Source of the DNA: Flavobacterium coralii
Lineage (GTDB): Bacteria > Bacteroidota > Bacteroidia > Flavobacteriales > Flavobacteriaceae
Assembly: GCF_019891545.1 (NCBI RefSeq)
Contig: NZ_JAHDIU010000007.1
Coordinates: 103,066 to 167,065, forward strand
Reading direction: 5' to 3'
Length of the DNA stretch: 64,000 nucleotides
In this document: piece after piece, positions 8,477 through 15,976 of the stretch
How positions within the stretch are numbered: position 1 is the stretch's first letter
Layout of the letters: every line of letters starts with the position of its first letter
The notes under the pieces: model-generated
Databases searched by the model: none
Seen by the model: only the letters and a program-made list of their open reading frames with translations
Told to the model about the DNA's origin: nothing
Translations under genes and position numbers: made by a program

Positions 8477-9157
8477 ATGATTGACGATATTCTTGCGGCT
8501 ATACCCCTGGGATTTTTTCTCAGTTTTATGCCGGGTGCCGTTTTTTTTGTTTTACTGGAAACCAGCGTTATAAAAGGATTCAGGGCTGCCCTGGCTTTTG
8601 ATATTGGGGTAGTGCTTGCCGATATTGCCTTTATCTGCATTGCTTATTTCAGCAGTTACAGGCTTATACAGAGCATTAAAGATGAACCTGCGCTGTTTAT
8701 ATTCGGAGGAATTATTTTGCTTACCTATGGGCTTATTTCGTTTATAAAACAAAAGCGTAATTCACGCAATGAACTGATAAGCCAGAACTCCCGCGAGATA
8801 ATAAAGAAAGATTACCTGAGCCTTTTTATAAAAGGGTTCCTGCTTAATTTTATAAATGTGGGTGTGCTGGGTTTCTGGTTAGCCATCATTATAACCATTG
8901 GCCCGCAGCTTGATATGGAAAAGAGCAGGATGCTAACCTTTTTTGCCTCTGTATTAGGTGGCTATTTCCTGACCGACATTGGTAAAATACTATTGGCAAA
9001 GCAGCTAAGGAGCAGGCTAACATCACGTAATATTATAAAAATTAAAAAGGTAATAAGTATTATACTTATGGTCTTCGGGCTGGTACTGCTGGCTCAGGGC
9101 TGGGCGCCTGCCGAAGAGCGCAACTATGTTATAGACAGGCTGGAGAACCAGGACTAA
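8477..9157 (+). CDS. LysE-family translocator
   Basis: This is an inner-membrane amino-acid or metabolite exporter of the LysE/RhtB superfamily. The 226-aa protein has about six hydrophobic segments and opens with the family-typical IPLGFFLSFMPGAVFFVLLETSVIKGFRAALAF region, where the PG(P/A) turn and downstream G-x-x-A pattern are characteristic. A polar loop (about residues 92-115) separates the two halves. The start ATG at 8477 is the only one ahead of the first helix. The substrate cannot be predicted. A bidirectional-looking terminator follows directly. Confidence 0.85.
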   Translation: MIDDILAAIPLGFFLSFMPGAVFFVLLETSVIKGFRAALAFDIGVVLADIAFICIAYFSSYRLIQSIKDEPALFIFGGIILLTYGLISFIKQKRNSRNELISQNSREIIKKDYLSLFIKGFLLNFINVGVLGFWLAIIITIGPQLDMEKSRMLTFFASVLGGYFLTDIGKILLAKQLRSRLTSRNIIKIKKVISIILMVFGLVLLAQGWAPAEERNYVIDRLENQD

Positions 9158-9160
9158 ATA

Positions 9161-9192
9161 AAAAAAGCTGTTACAAACGTAACAGCTTTTTT
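9161..9192 (+). terminator. Intrinsic terminator, probably bidirectional
   Basis: AAAAAAGCTGTTAC and GTAACAGCTTTTTT form a perfect 14-bp stem with an AAAC loop. The flanking A and T runs let it act for the LysE-type gene on the plus strand and for the tRNA-Cys transcript on the minus strand. Confidence 0.9.
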
Positions 9193-9196
9193 GTTG

Positions 9197-9267
9197 AGGC
9201 ATCGAGCGGATTCGAACCGCTGTACGAGGTTTTGCAGACCTCTGCCTAGCCACTCGGCCACGATGCC
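9197..9267 (-). tRNA. tRNA-Cys (anticodon GCA)
   Basis: On the minus strand the sequence folds into a cloverleaf of 71 nt. The acceptor stem pairs GGCATCG with CGATGCC, the anticodon loop reads CTGCAAA giving anticodon GCA, and the T-arm contains GGTTCGAATCC. The discriminator base is U, as expected for tRNA-Cys. CCA is not encoded. Confidence 0.96.
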
Positions 9268-9341
9268 CTTTTGATGTGGATGGCAAATTTACATATATTT
9301 TATTCTAACGCAAGAAAAATACTTAAAATTTGCCAATTTTA

Positions 9342-9701
9342 TCATGTTCGGAATTCTTCAATCTGTACTGTTACGGATGCCACATCGCCGCCAATAGGGG
9401 GGTTAACTTTAGAAACCGCTATCATTATCCTTGATACTGAAGCTATTTCTGTAAATATTCGGGCAATGATGCGTTCTGCCACATGCTCCAGCAATTTAGA
9501 GCGTACAGCCATTTCTTCCTTTACAATCGCGTTCAGGTGCACATAATCTACAGTATCAGCAAGCTCATCGCTGTGCCTTGCTTTGCGGAGGTCGGTCTTT
9601 ACTTCAAGGTTTACAAGGTAGTCGCTGCCTATTTTAGCTTCTTCATCAAGGCAGCCGTGGTAAGAAAAGGTACGTATGTTTTCAAGGCGGATAATTCCCA
9701 T
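9342..9701 (-). CDS. folB: Dihydroneopterin aldolase
   Basis: It converts 7,8-dihydroneopterin to 6-hydroxymethyl-dihydropterin and glycolaldehyde in folate biosynthesis, in the cytoplasm. The 119-aa length is standard. The opening MGIIRLENIRTFSYHGCLDEE, the pterin-site Glu/Tyr region (DTVDYVHLNAIV) and the late SKVNPPIGGDVASVTVQIE segment with the conserved Lys and Pro-Pro are typical FolB signatures. It lies between tRNA-Cys and glnS and is divergent from glnS. No other folate genes are in the window. Confidence 0.93.
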   Translation of the reverse strand: MGIIRLENIRTFSYHGCLDEEAKIGSDYLVNLEVKTDLRKARHSDELADTVDYVHLNAIVKEEMAVRSKLLEHVAERIIARIFTEIASVSRIMIAVSKVNPPIGGDVASVTVQIEEFRT

Positions 9702-9800
9702 AATTTAAATTTAAAATGCTATTGTAAAATTAAGCATTTATCAGCTATTAACTGTTCGTTTAATTATGTAAAAGCACCCTGTTTGTCCGCTTTTTTTAAA

Positions 9801-9808
9801 TAACTTTG
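9801..9808 (+). promoter_or_regulatory. -7 promoter element for glnS
   Basis: TAACTTTG is a perfect TAnnTTTG box 24 bp ahead of the glnS ATG. It covers the TTG codon at 9806 that would extend the reading frame, which argues for the ATG at 9833 as the start. Confidence 0.6.
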
Positions 9809-9832
9809 CAGCTTTGTAATACAACAAATTAT

Positions 9833-11518
9833 ATGTCTAAAGAAGAAAGATCGCTTAATTTTATAGAGCTTATAATAGAAGAAGACCTGGCAAAAGGCAT
9901 GAAGCGCGACGATTTGCGTTTCCGTTTCCCGCCGGAGCCTAACGGTTACCTGCACATTGGCCATGCCAGTTCTATATGCCTTAATTTTGGTTTGGGCCTC
10001 AGGTACAATGCTCCGGTAAACCTGCGTTTTGATGACACCAACCCGGCAAAAGAAGAGCAGGAGTATGTAGATGCCATTAAACGTGATGTAGAGTGGCTGG
10101 GCTTTAAATGGGCAGAGGAGTGCTATGCGTCAGATTATTTTCAGGAACTTTATGACTGGGCTGTAATGTTTATAGAACGCGGCCTTGCATATGTAGACAG
10201 CCAGACAAGTGAACAGATGGCGCTGCAAAAAGGTACGCCCACACAACCGGGTACAGAAAGCCCTTACCGCAACAGGCCCATAGAAGAAAACCTGGAGCTG
10301 TTCCGTAAAATGAAAGATGGCGAACTGCCCGAAGGCAGCCATGTATTGCGTGCAAAAATAGACATGACATCAAGCAACATGCTGATGCGCGACCCTATTA
10401 TGTACCGCATACTACACAAGCACCACCACCGCACCGGCGACAAATGGCATATATACCCAATGTATGACTGGGCACACGGAGAAAGTGATTATATAGAAAG
10501 AATATCGCATTCCCTTTGTACGCTTGAATTCGCGATGCACAGGGAACTTTACGACTGGTTCCTTAACCAGATATATACAGAAGGTAAAATGCGCCCCAAA
10601 CAGCGCGAATTTGCCCGCAGAAACCTTAGCCATACAGTTGTGAGCAAGCGTAAGTTATTACAGCTCGTTCAGGAAGGGCATGTAAAAGGGTGGGACGACC
10701 CGCGTATGTCTACCATATCAGGACTAAGGAGAAGAGGCTACACGCCTGCTTCAATACGCAATTTTGCCGATACCATTGGTATTGCTAAGCGTACGAACCT
10801 TATAGATGTTTCGTTGCTTGAGTTTTGCGTTAGGGAAGACCTTAACAAGGTTGCACCACGTGTTATGGCGGTGCTTGACCCTGTAAAGCTGATTATAGAT
10901 AATTACCCGGAAGGGCAGGAGGAGTGGCTGGATGCCGAGAATAACCCCGAAGATGAGAATGCAGGTTCGCGTAAAGTGCCTTTTAGTAAAGAACTTTATA
11001 TTGAGCGTGACGACTTTATGGAGAACGCCAACAGCAAGTACTTCAGGCTTACACTGGGTAAAGAGGTACGCCTTAAAAATGCCTACATCATAAAAGGGGA
11101 GAGCGTAGTTAAGGATGAGAATGGTAATATTACCGAAATTCATGTTACTTATGACCCTGATTCTAAAAGCGGCAGCGGTACCGAAGCCAGCCTTCGCAAG
11201 ATTAAAGGTACTATCCATTGGGTATCTGTAAACCATGCTTTAGAAGCAGAGGTACGTGTATATGACAGGTTGTTTACCCACGAAAACCCTGATGGCGATA
11301 AGGAAGTAGATTTTAAGAGCTACATTAACCCTGACTCGCTAAATGTAATAACGGGTTATTTAGAGCCAAGCCTTGAAAATGCAAAAGCAGGGGAGAACTA
11401 CCAGTTTCAGCGTTTGGGTTATTTTTGTGTAGACCCTGACTCAACAGCACAAAAACTGGTTTTTAATAAAACCGTTGGCCTTCGTGATACATGGGCAAAA
11501 ATCGAAAATAAAGAATAA
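9833..11518 (+). CDS. glnS: Glutamine-tRNA ligase
   Basis: A class I aminoacyl-tRNA synthetase that charges tRNA-Gln. From the ATG at 9833 the protein is 561 aa. It has the HIGH motif in GYLHIGHASS (about residue 35-44), the KMSKS equivalent VVSKRKL (about 270) and the C-terminal anticodon-binding beta-barrels (about 340-555, VRLKNAYII ... FQRLGYFCVDPDS). The upstream TTG at 9806 lies inside a -7 promoter box and is not used. Presence of GlnRS together with the GltX in this window means direct glutaminylation is available. It is transcribed alone and ends in a terminator. Confidence 0.97.
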   Translation: MSKEERSLNFIELIIEEDLAKGMKRDDLRFRFPPEPNGYLHIGHASSICLNFGLGLRYNAPVNLRFDDTNPAKEEQEYVDAIKRDVEWLGFKWAEECYASDYFQELYDWAVMFIERGLAYVDSQTSEQMALQKGTPTQPGTESPYRNRPIEENLELFRKMKDGELPEGSHVLRAKIDMTSSNMLMRDPIMYRILHKHHHRTGDKWHIYPMYDWAHGESDYIERISHSLCTLEFAMHRELYDWFLNQIYTEGKMRPKQREFARRNLSHTVVSKRKLLQLVQEGHVKGWDDPRMSTISGLRRRGYTPASIRNFADTIGIAKRTNLIDVSLLEFCVREDLNKVAPRVMAVLDPVKLIIDNYPEGQEEWLDAENNPEDENAGSRKVPFSKELYIERDDFMENANSKYFRLTLGKEVRLKNAYIIKGESVVKDENGNITEIHVTYDPDSKSGSGTEASLRKIKGTIHWVSVNHALEAEVRVYDRLFTHENPDGDKEVDFKSYINPDSLNVITGYLEPSLENAKAGENYQFQRLGYFCVDPDSTAQKLVFNKTVGLRDTWAKIENKE

Positions 11519-11541
11519 GCTGATTATAGTTATATCTTATG

Positions 11542-11567
11542 AAACCACTGTGAAAGCAGTGGTTTTT
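11542..11567 (+). terminator. Intrinsic terminator after glnS
   Basis: AAACCACTG pairs with CAGTGGTTT around a TGAAAG loop and is followed by a T run. Confidence 0.85.
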
Positions 11568-11826
11568 CTTATTATAAACAAATCTTTTAATCTTCTGTAT
11601 TTACAATAGTTTCCGGTTATTGAAATTGACCTTTTTATTTGTCTTTTAAAGCATTTTATTTTTTGAGATAGCTATTCGTATAGCTTTATTGATAAAAAGG
11701 CATCAGGAGGCTTTATTTTATTTTAGGCATACTTTAAGCTGGAATTAACTACACCTTAACAACCCCTAAATGTTAATTTTCCTTACCTTTATATAAGAAA
11801 ATTTTTAACTTTAAAATTAATTTATT
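11568..11826. other. Intergenic AT-rich leader of the YtxH operon
   Basis: No gene is seen in this stretch. Near its right end TACCTTTA at about 11783 is one base off the TAnnTTTG box and could be the promoter of the YtxH-holin operon. I see nothing else of note. Confidence 0.4.
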
Positions 11827-12189
11827 ATGGCTGGTAAATCAGGAACTATAGCCGCCGTACTTGCAGGTGCGGCAATTGGTGCAGCATTAGGAATTTTATT
11901 TGCACCGGATGAAGGTACTAAAACTCGTAAAAAAATTAAAGAGGGCTACGGAGCAAAACGCGACGAGCTAAAAGACAAGCTAAGCGAACTGACCGACCAG
12001 GTTAAAAACAGGTTCTCTACCTCTAAAGAAGATCTTGAAAGCGGTTTTGACAGGCTTGTTGCCAGTGTAGAGGAAAAGAAAGATGATATTATAGATACAC
12101 TTGAAAGAAAGCTGGAAGAACTGAAATCTTCTGCTGCAAAAGCAGAGACTGCAGGAAACAACAGCAATAATGGTACTGCCAACAAATAA
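11827..12189 (+). CDS. YtxH domain-containing stress protein
   Basis: This 120-aa protein has a single Ala/Gly-rich hydrophobic segment (AGTIAAVLAGAAIGAALGILFAP, about residues 5-28) followed directly by DEGTKTRKKIKEGY, the YtxH/DUF883-like junction. A long charged amphipathic helix follows (about 40-105). The protein is probably anchored at the inner membrane with the helix in the cytoplasm. YtxH proteins are linked to general stress responses; their mechanism is unknown. It is the first gene of a tight three-gene operon (gaps of 11 and 2 bp) with a holin-like protein and a small protein, a common flavobacterial arrangement. Confidence 0.85.
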   Translation: MAGKSGTIAAVLAGAAIGAALGILFAPDEGTKTRKKIKEGYGAKRDELKDKLSELTDQVKNRFSTSKEDLESGFDRLVASVEEKKDDIIDTLERKLEELKSSAAKAETAGNNSNNGTANK

Positions 12190-12200
12190 TATAAGCTGAT

Positions 12201-12554
12201 ATGGCATTTGAAGAAGTAAAGGAAAACGTAGAAGATTTAAAGCAACAGGCAAAAGAGCTGCTTGATGCCAATATAAGGTATTATAAGCTTTGGGGCTTTA
12301 AAATGCTTATGAAGACCAACGCCATGATATTAAAAATGGTCATGCTTGGCATACTGGCTATTTTAATACTTCTTTTCTTCTCGGTTGCACTGGCTTTGGG
12401 TATCGGGTATGCACTTGATAACCATGCATACGGCTTTTTAATTGTAGGATGCATTTACCTGGCCTGTTTCTTTATAGTATATTCCGTTAGGGATAAAATT
12501 GTAGAAGGGCAGCTTTTAGCGCGTTTTTCAAGAATTTTATTAAAGAAATATTAG
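12201..12554 (+). CDS. Phage holin-like / competence-type membrane protein
   Basis: The 117-aa protein has an N-terminal amphipathic helix (about 1-35) followed by two hydrophobic segments (about 47-71 and 77-98) and a basic C-terminus, the layout of the Holin-X/phage_holin_3_6 family (often labelled competence protein). Here it is not phage-linked: it is the middle gene of the YtxH stress operon. A role in membrane or envelope stress is inference from that context. Confidence 0.75.
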   Translation: MAFEEVKENVEDLKQQAKELLDANIRYYKLWGFKMLMKTNAMILKMVMLGILAILILLFFSVALALGIGYALDNHAYGFLIVGCIYLACFFIVYSVRDKIVEGQLLARFSRILLKKY

Positions 12555-12556
12555 TT

Positions 12557-12793
12557 ATGGAATATAAAGAGTATAAAACATTTGACCAGATAAACAAAGA
12601 CCTTGAGATTTACAAGATTGAAAAGGACCTTGCGTACTACAGGTTTAAAAAAGAGCTTGATGAAACCAAGGAAAGCCTTGAAATAAAAAACCTGCTTGGT
12701 GATACGCCCAAAAAAGCAATGGGTTTTTTAAATATGCTTTCAGGTCCATTAAAAAGTGCAGCGCTAACTTTTCTCTTCAAAAAGATATTTTAA
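12557..12793 (+). CDS. Small protein of the YtxH operon (DUF6327-like)
   Basis: This 78-aa protein opens with YKTFDQINKDLEIYKIEKDL, a charged amphipathic helix, and ends with a more hydrophobic GFLNMLSGPLKSAALTFLFKKIF. The pattern recalls the DUF6327 family often found behind YtxH and holin-like genes; this is from memory and moderate in certainty. It starts 2 bp after the holin-like gene, so translation is probably coupled. A long palindromic repeat follows its stop codon. Confidence 0.7.
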   Translation: MEYKEYKTFDQINKDLEIYKIEKDLAYYRFKKELDETKESLEIKNLLGDTPKKAMGFLNMLSGPLKSAALTFLFKKIF

Positions 12794-12801
12794 TAAAAAA
12801 A

Positions 12802-12934
12802 GGGGGCTGTCTCAAAAGTGCTTTTACCAGCACTTTGTCATTCCGACAATAGGAGGAATCTTAATGAAATCAATCATTTAAGATTCTTCACTTCGCTATC
12901 GCTTCGTTCAGAATGACACTTTTGAGACAGCTCC
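12802..12934. repeat. Nested palindromic intergenic repeat, 133 bp
   Basis: The ends GGGGGCTGTCTCAAAAGTG (12802-12820) and CACTTTTGAGACAGCTCC (12917-12934) are inverted copies, with 15 bp pairing perfectly. Inside, TGTCATTC (12837-12844) pairs with GAATGACA (12911-12918) and GGAATCTTAA with TTTAAGATTC, giving one long hairpin. A run of A before and T after lets it double as a terminator for both flanking converging genes. Degenerate pieces recur at about 1561 and 2013, so it looks like a dispersed MITE- or REP-like element without coding capacity. Confidence 0.75.
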
Positions 12935-12940
12935 TTTTTT

Positions 12941-13921
12941 TTATAACTGATTACTTAAAATTTCATAATCTCCTGACGGATTTTCTGCCTGATTAGGGAA
13001 TCTTATAATTTTGTGTCCGTCATTTTCGGGCTCTGCAGGAACATTTTTTGTAAATGATGCCAACATGTTGTGTATCATTTCTTTACTATCCTGTGGCGAA
13101 TTAGGCATCAGGATAAGGTTTGATTTACCTTCATTGCCAATTCCTTTTAGTGTATCATAATGATGAGTAAGCATAAGCAGGGCAGAGGCTTCAGACGATG
13201 AGATACCTGCTTTGCCCAATACATCTACACTTTCCATAAGGCCCTGTGCTATTTCCCTTCTCTGGTTAGCTATTCCCTGTCCTTCAAGCCTTTTGCTTTC
13301 AGCTTCGGCTTTAGCTTTAGCCAGTATGTTAATACGCATTGCTTCGGCTTCATACTCAGCAGCCGATTTTTCTAAATCAGCAGCATTAATACGGTTCATT
13401 GCATTTTTAATGTGGGCATCCGGCTCAATATCAGTAGTAAGTACATTTAATATGGTATAGCCATGCTGGTGCATTTTTTCCTGCAGGGTTACAGCAACTT
13501 TAGCCGCTATACTGTCTTTGCTTTCAAATGCTTCGTTTAGCCTCAGTTTAGGTATTTCTGCCCTTATAACATCATATACATATGCCATTAGCTGTTCATA
13601 AGGCTCATTAACGCAGTAAGCTTCATACACCATATCCGGGTTTATTTTAAACTGTACTGAGGCAGTTGTTACCACAAATATGTTTTCTTTAGTTTTGGTT
13701 TCTACAGGTATATCAAGCTGCTGAATCTTCATGTTATACCTCTCAGAAATTTTGTCAATTAGTGGAATTTTAAAATGAAGGCCGGCATGCTTTACCGCCC
13801 TGAATTTACCAAACCGTTCCACTACTACAGCGGTATGGTGTTTAACGATAAAAAAACCGGAGAGAAAAACAAAAATGGTAATAGCAATGGGGGGCAGTGC
13901 ATACAATAAAATGTTTTCCAT
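12941..13921 (-). CDS. SPFH/Band 7 domain membrane protein
   Basis: The 326-aa protein has one N-terminal membrane helix (about 5-27) followed by a Band 7/SPFH domain (about 28-210: HTAVVVERFGKFRAVKHAGLHFKIPLID and the DVIRAEIPKLRLNEAFESKD stretch). An Ala/Glu-rich helix (about 195-245, KAKAEAESKRLEGQGIANQ) is typical of stomatin/prohibitin-like oligomers. Such proteins form ring-like scaffolds in the membrane, often regulating FtsH-type proteases or lipid domains. No NfeD partner is adjacent. A minus-strand TATTTTTG box at 14018-14025 could be its promoter. Confidence 0.9.
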   Translation of the reverse strand: MENILLYALPPIAITIFVFLSGFFIVKHHTAVVVERFGKFRAVKHAGLHFKIPLIDKISERYNMKIQQLDIPVETKTKENIFVVTTASVQFKINPDMVYEAYCVNEPYEQLMAYVYDVIRAEIPKLRLNEAFESKDSIAAKVAVTLQEKMHQHGYTILNVLTTDIEPDAHIKNAMNRINAADLEKSAAEYEAEAMRINILAKAKAEAESKRLEGQGIANQRREIAQGLMESVDVLGKAGISSSEASALLMLTHHYDTLKGIGNEGKSNLILMPNSPQDSKEMIHNMLASFTKNVPAEPENDGHKIIRFPNQAENPSGDYEILSNQL

Positions 13922-14221
13922 GATAGTTAAGGTGTGTTTTGTTGGTTGTGATATTAGATGATTAATTAAACTTTTCTAAATTGTTAAATAAAACATAAAT
14001 TCCTGTTAATTGTGTACCAAAAATAGGGCTTTTGCTTATACGTGCTATTACGCAAACAATTTTTTTTTGTTAATTCTAATTATTATTTAATATATATTTA
14101 AAACTGAATGAAATAGTCAAATTTTGATTTAAATTATTTGTATCTACTGTTAATTCTGCAAATCCTGACAATAAATAGGCATTTAATGAAAGAAAATGAT
14201 TACCATACTTTCCCGAAAAGG
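13922..14221. other. AT-rich intergenic region upstream of the SPFH gene
   Basis: No gene is visible. The minus-strand box TATTTTTG (14018-14025) is a possible promoter for the SPFH gene. The rest is AT-rich with no clear structure. Confidence 0.4.
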
Positions 14222-14250
14222 AAAAGCCCGCCCTATAAAGGCAGGCTTTT
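14222..14250 (-). terminator. Intrinsic terminator after gltX
   Basis: AAAAGCC (14222-14228) pairs with GGCTTTT (14244-14250), extended inwards by GCC/GGC past one mismatch. On the minus strand the right arm ends in T residues, placing it 20 bp behind the gltX stop. Confidence 0.75.
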
Positions 14251-14269
14251 ATTCTAAGTTGTAATTTAT

Positions 14270-15784
14270 TTACAGAGCAGAAGATGCTTTCCTGATCCTG
14301 TTTACGGTTTCTTCTTTACCTATTATCTCCATTATATCGAACAGGTGAGGGCCTTTTAATTCGCCCACAAGGCACAAACGCAGTGGCGGCATTACCTTAC
14401 CCATACCCAATCCCTTTTCTTCAATCCAGGCCTTTGTAACGGCTTCTGTATTTGCAGAAGAAAAATCCAAAGTATTATAAAGTACATCACTAAGCTCCAG
14501 CATTATCGTGGCCGTATCAGGCTTCCATTGTTTGGCTACCGCTTTTTCATCATATGTGGCGGGTGTTTCAAAAAAGTAGTTGCTAAGGCTCCAGAGTTCA
14601 GATGCAAATGTGGCACGGTCTTTAACCAGCCCCACAATTTTAGTAACATCTTCAACAGGTTTGTTAATGCCTTTTTCTAGAAGCTCCTGTGCAAAATGTT
14701 TTGCCAGTGTTTCGTTATCCTGCCTTTGGAAGTACTGGTGGTTGAACCATTTATTCTTTTCAGGGTCAAATTTGGCACCGGCTTTATGCACACGCTCTAC
14801 ATCAAAAAGCTGTATCAGCTCATCAAGGGTAAACAGTTCCTGGTCATTGCCCGGATTCCAGCCCAATAAAGCCAAAAAGTTAACTACTGCTTCAGGCAGA
14901 TATCCCTGTTCGCGGTAACCGGCAGATACTGTTCCTGTAGCCGGGTCTTTCCACTCCAGCGGAAACACAGGGAAACCTAATTTATCCCCGTCACGCTTAC
15001 TTAACTTACCGTTACCAACCGGCTTTAATATAAGCGGCAGGTGGGCAAACTCAGGCGCATCCCAGCCAAAAGCCCTGTACAGCAGCACGTGCAGCGGTAA
15101 AGAAGGCAGCCACTCTTCACCTCGGATAACATGGGTGGTTTCCATTAAGTGGTCATCTACTATATTGGCAAGGTGGTAGGTAGGCATACCATCGCTTTTA
15201 AACAATACTTTATCATCAAGCAGGCTGGTGTCAAACTTTATATCGCCCCTAATCATGTCTTTAAGATGCAGTGTCTCCCCAACAGGAATCTTAAAGCGTA
15301 TTACATATTCCTCACCATTGTCTATACGCTTCTGCGTTTCTTCAGGTGTTATCTGTAAAGAATTGTCAAGATTGCTTCGGTTGCTGTGGTTGTATATAAA
15401 TGTTTTGCCGTTGGCTTCCTCTTCCTTTCGCAGTGCATCGAGCGCATCGGCGGTATCAAAAGCATAATAAGCCCAGCCGCTGTCTATAAGATCCTGGGCA
15501 TATTTTTTATAAATGTTCTTGCGTTCGCTTTGGCGGTACGGGCCATATTTGCCTTCTTTACCAATACCTTCATCAAAGGGTATTCCGCACCAGTTCAGTG
15601 CTTCCACTATATATTCCTCTGCACCGGGAACATATCGGTTTTGGTCGGTATCTTCAATCCTCAGGTAAAAAACACCATTGTGTTTCTTGGCAAATAAGTA
15701 ATTAAACAGGGCTGTGCGAACACCCCCTATGTGCAGCGGCCCGGTAGGGCTTGGTGCAAAACGCACCCGTACTTGTTTTTGCAT
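14270..15784 (-). CDS. gltX: Glutamate-tRNA ligase
   Basis: A class I synthetase that charges tRNA-Glu. From the ATG at 15784 the protein is 504 aa, normal for bacterial GluRS. The HIGH motif is in [16 protein letters not shown] (about 14-29) and the KMSKS loop is KLSKRDGD (about 262-269); the C-terminal helical anticodon-binding domain follows. A longer frame opens at 15814, but it runs through a TATCTTTG promoter box, so the start [15 protein letters not shown] is chosen. It is a single-gene unit with its own terminator. Confidence 0.97.
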   Translation of the reverse strand: MQKQVRVRFAPSPTGPLHIGGVRTALFNYLFAKKHNGVFYLRIEDTDQNRYVPGAEEYIVEALNWCGIPFDEGIGKEGKYGPYRQSERKNIYKKYAQDLIDSGWAYYAFDTADALDALRKEEEANGKTFIYNHSNRSNLDNSLQITPEETQKRIDNGEEYVIRFKIPVGETLHLKDMIRGDIKFDTSLLDDKVLFKSDGMPTYHLANIVDDHLMETTHVIRGEEWLPSLPLHVLLYRAFGWDAPEFAHLPLILKPVGNGKLSKRDGDKLGFPVFPLEWKDPATGTVSAGYREQGYLPEAVVNFLALLGWNPGNDQELFTLDELIQLFDVERVHKAGAKFDPEKNKWFNHQYFQRQDNETLAKHFAQELLEKGINKPVEDVTKIVGLVKDRATFASELWSLSNYFFETPATYDEKAVAKQWKPDTATIMLELSDVLYNTLDFSSANTEAVTKAWIEEKGLGMGKVMPPLRLCLVGELKGPHLFDIMEIIGKEETVNRIRKASSAL

Positions 15785-15803
15785 TGTTAATAAGTTTTGC
15801 CTG

Positions 15804-15811
15804 CAAAGATA
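15804..15811 (-). promoter_or_regulatory. -7 promoter element for gltX
   Basis: On the minus strand this reads TATCTTTG, a perfect TAnnTTTG box about 20 bp ahead of the chosen gltX start. Confidence 0.6.
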
Positions 15812-15976
15812 CAATTCTCATTTATCCTGCTGTAAGTGTTTATGGCAGATATTTGTAAGCTCAATACAATATGTTTAGTATCAGCTACTTTAATTAACAC
15901 TTGCCAAATCATACAAAACTGTTTTTAACGTTTACTAATTAAATATAAATTGTAATTTTATCGGTTATTAACAATT

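Noticed and set aside
12201-12554. Holin as evidence of a prophage
   Set aside because: The holin-like protein belongs to a conserved YtxH stress operon with no lysin or phage genes around it.
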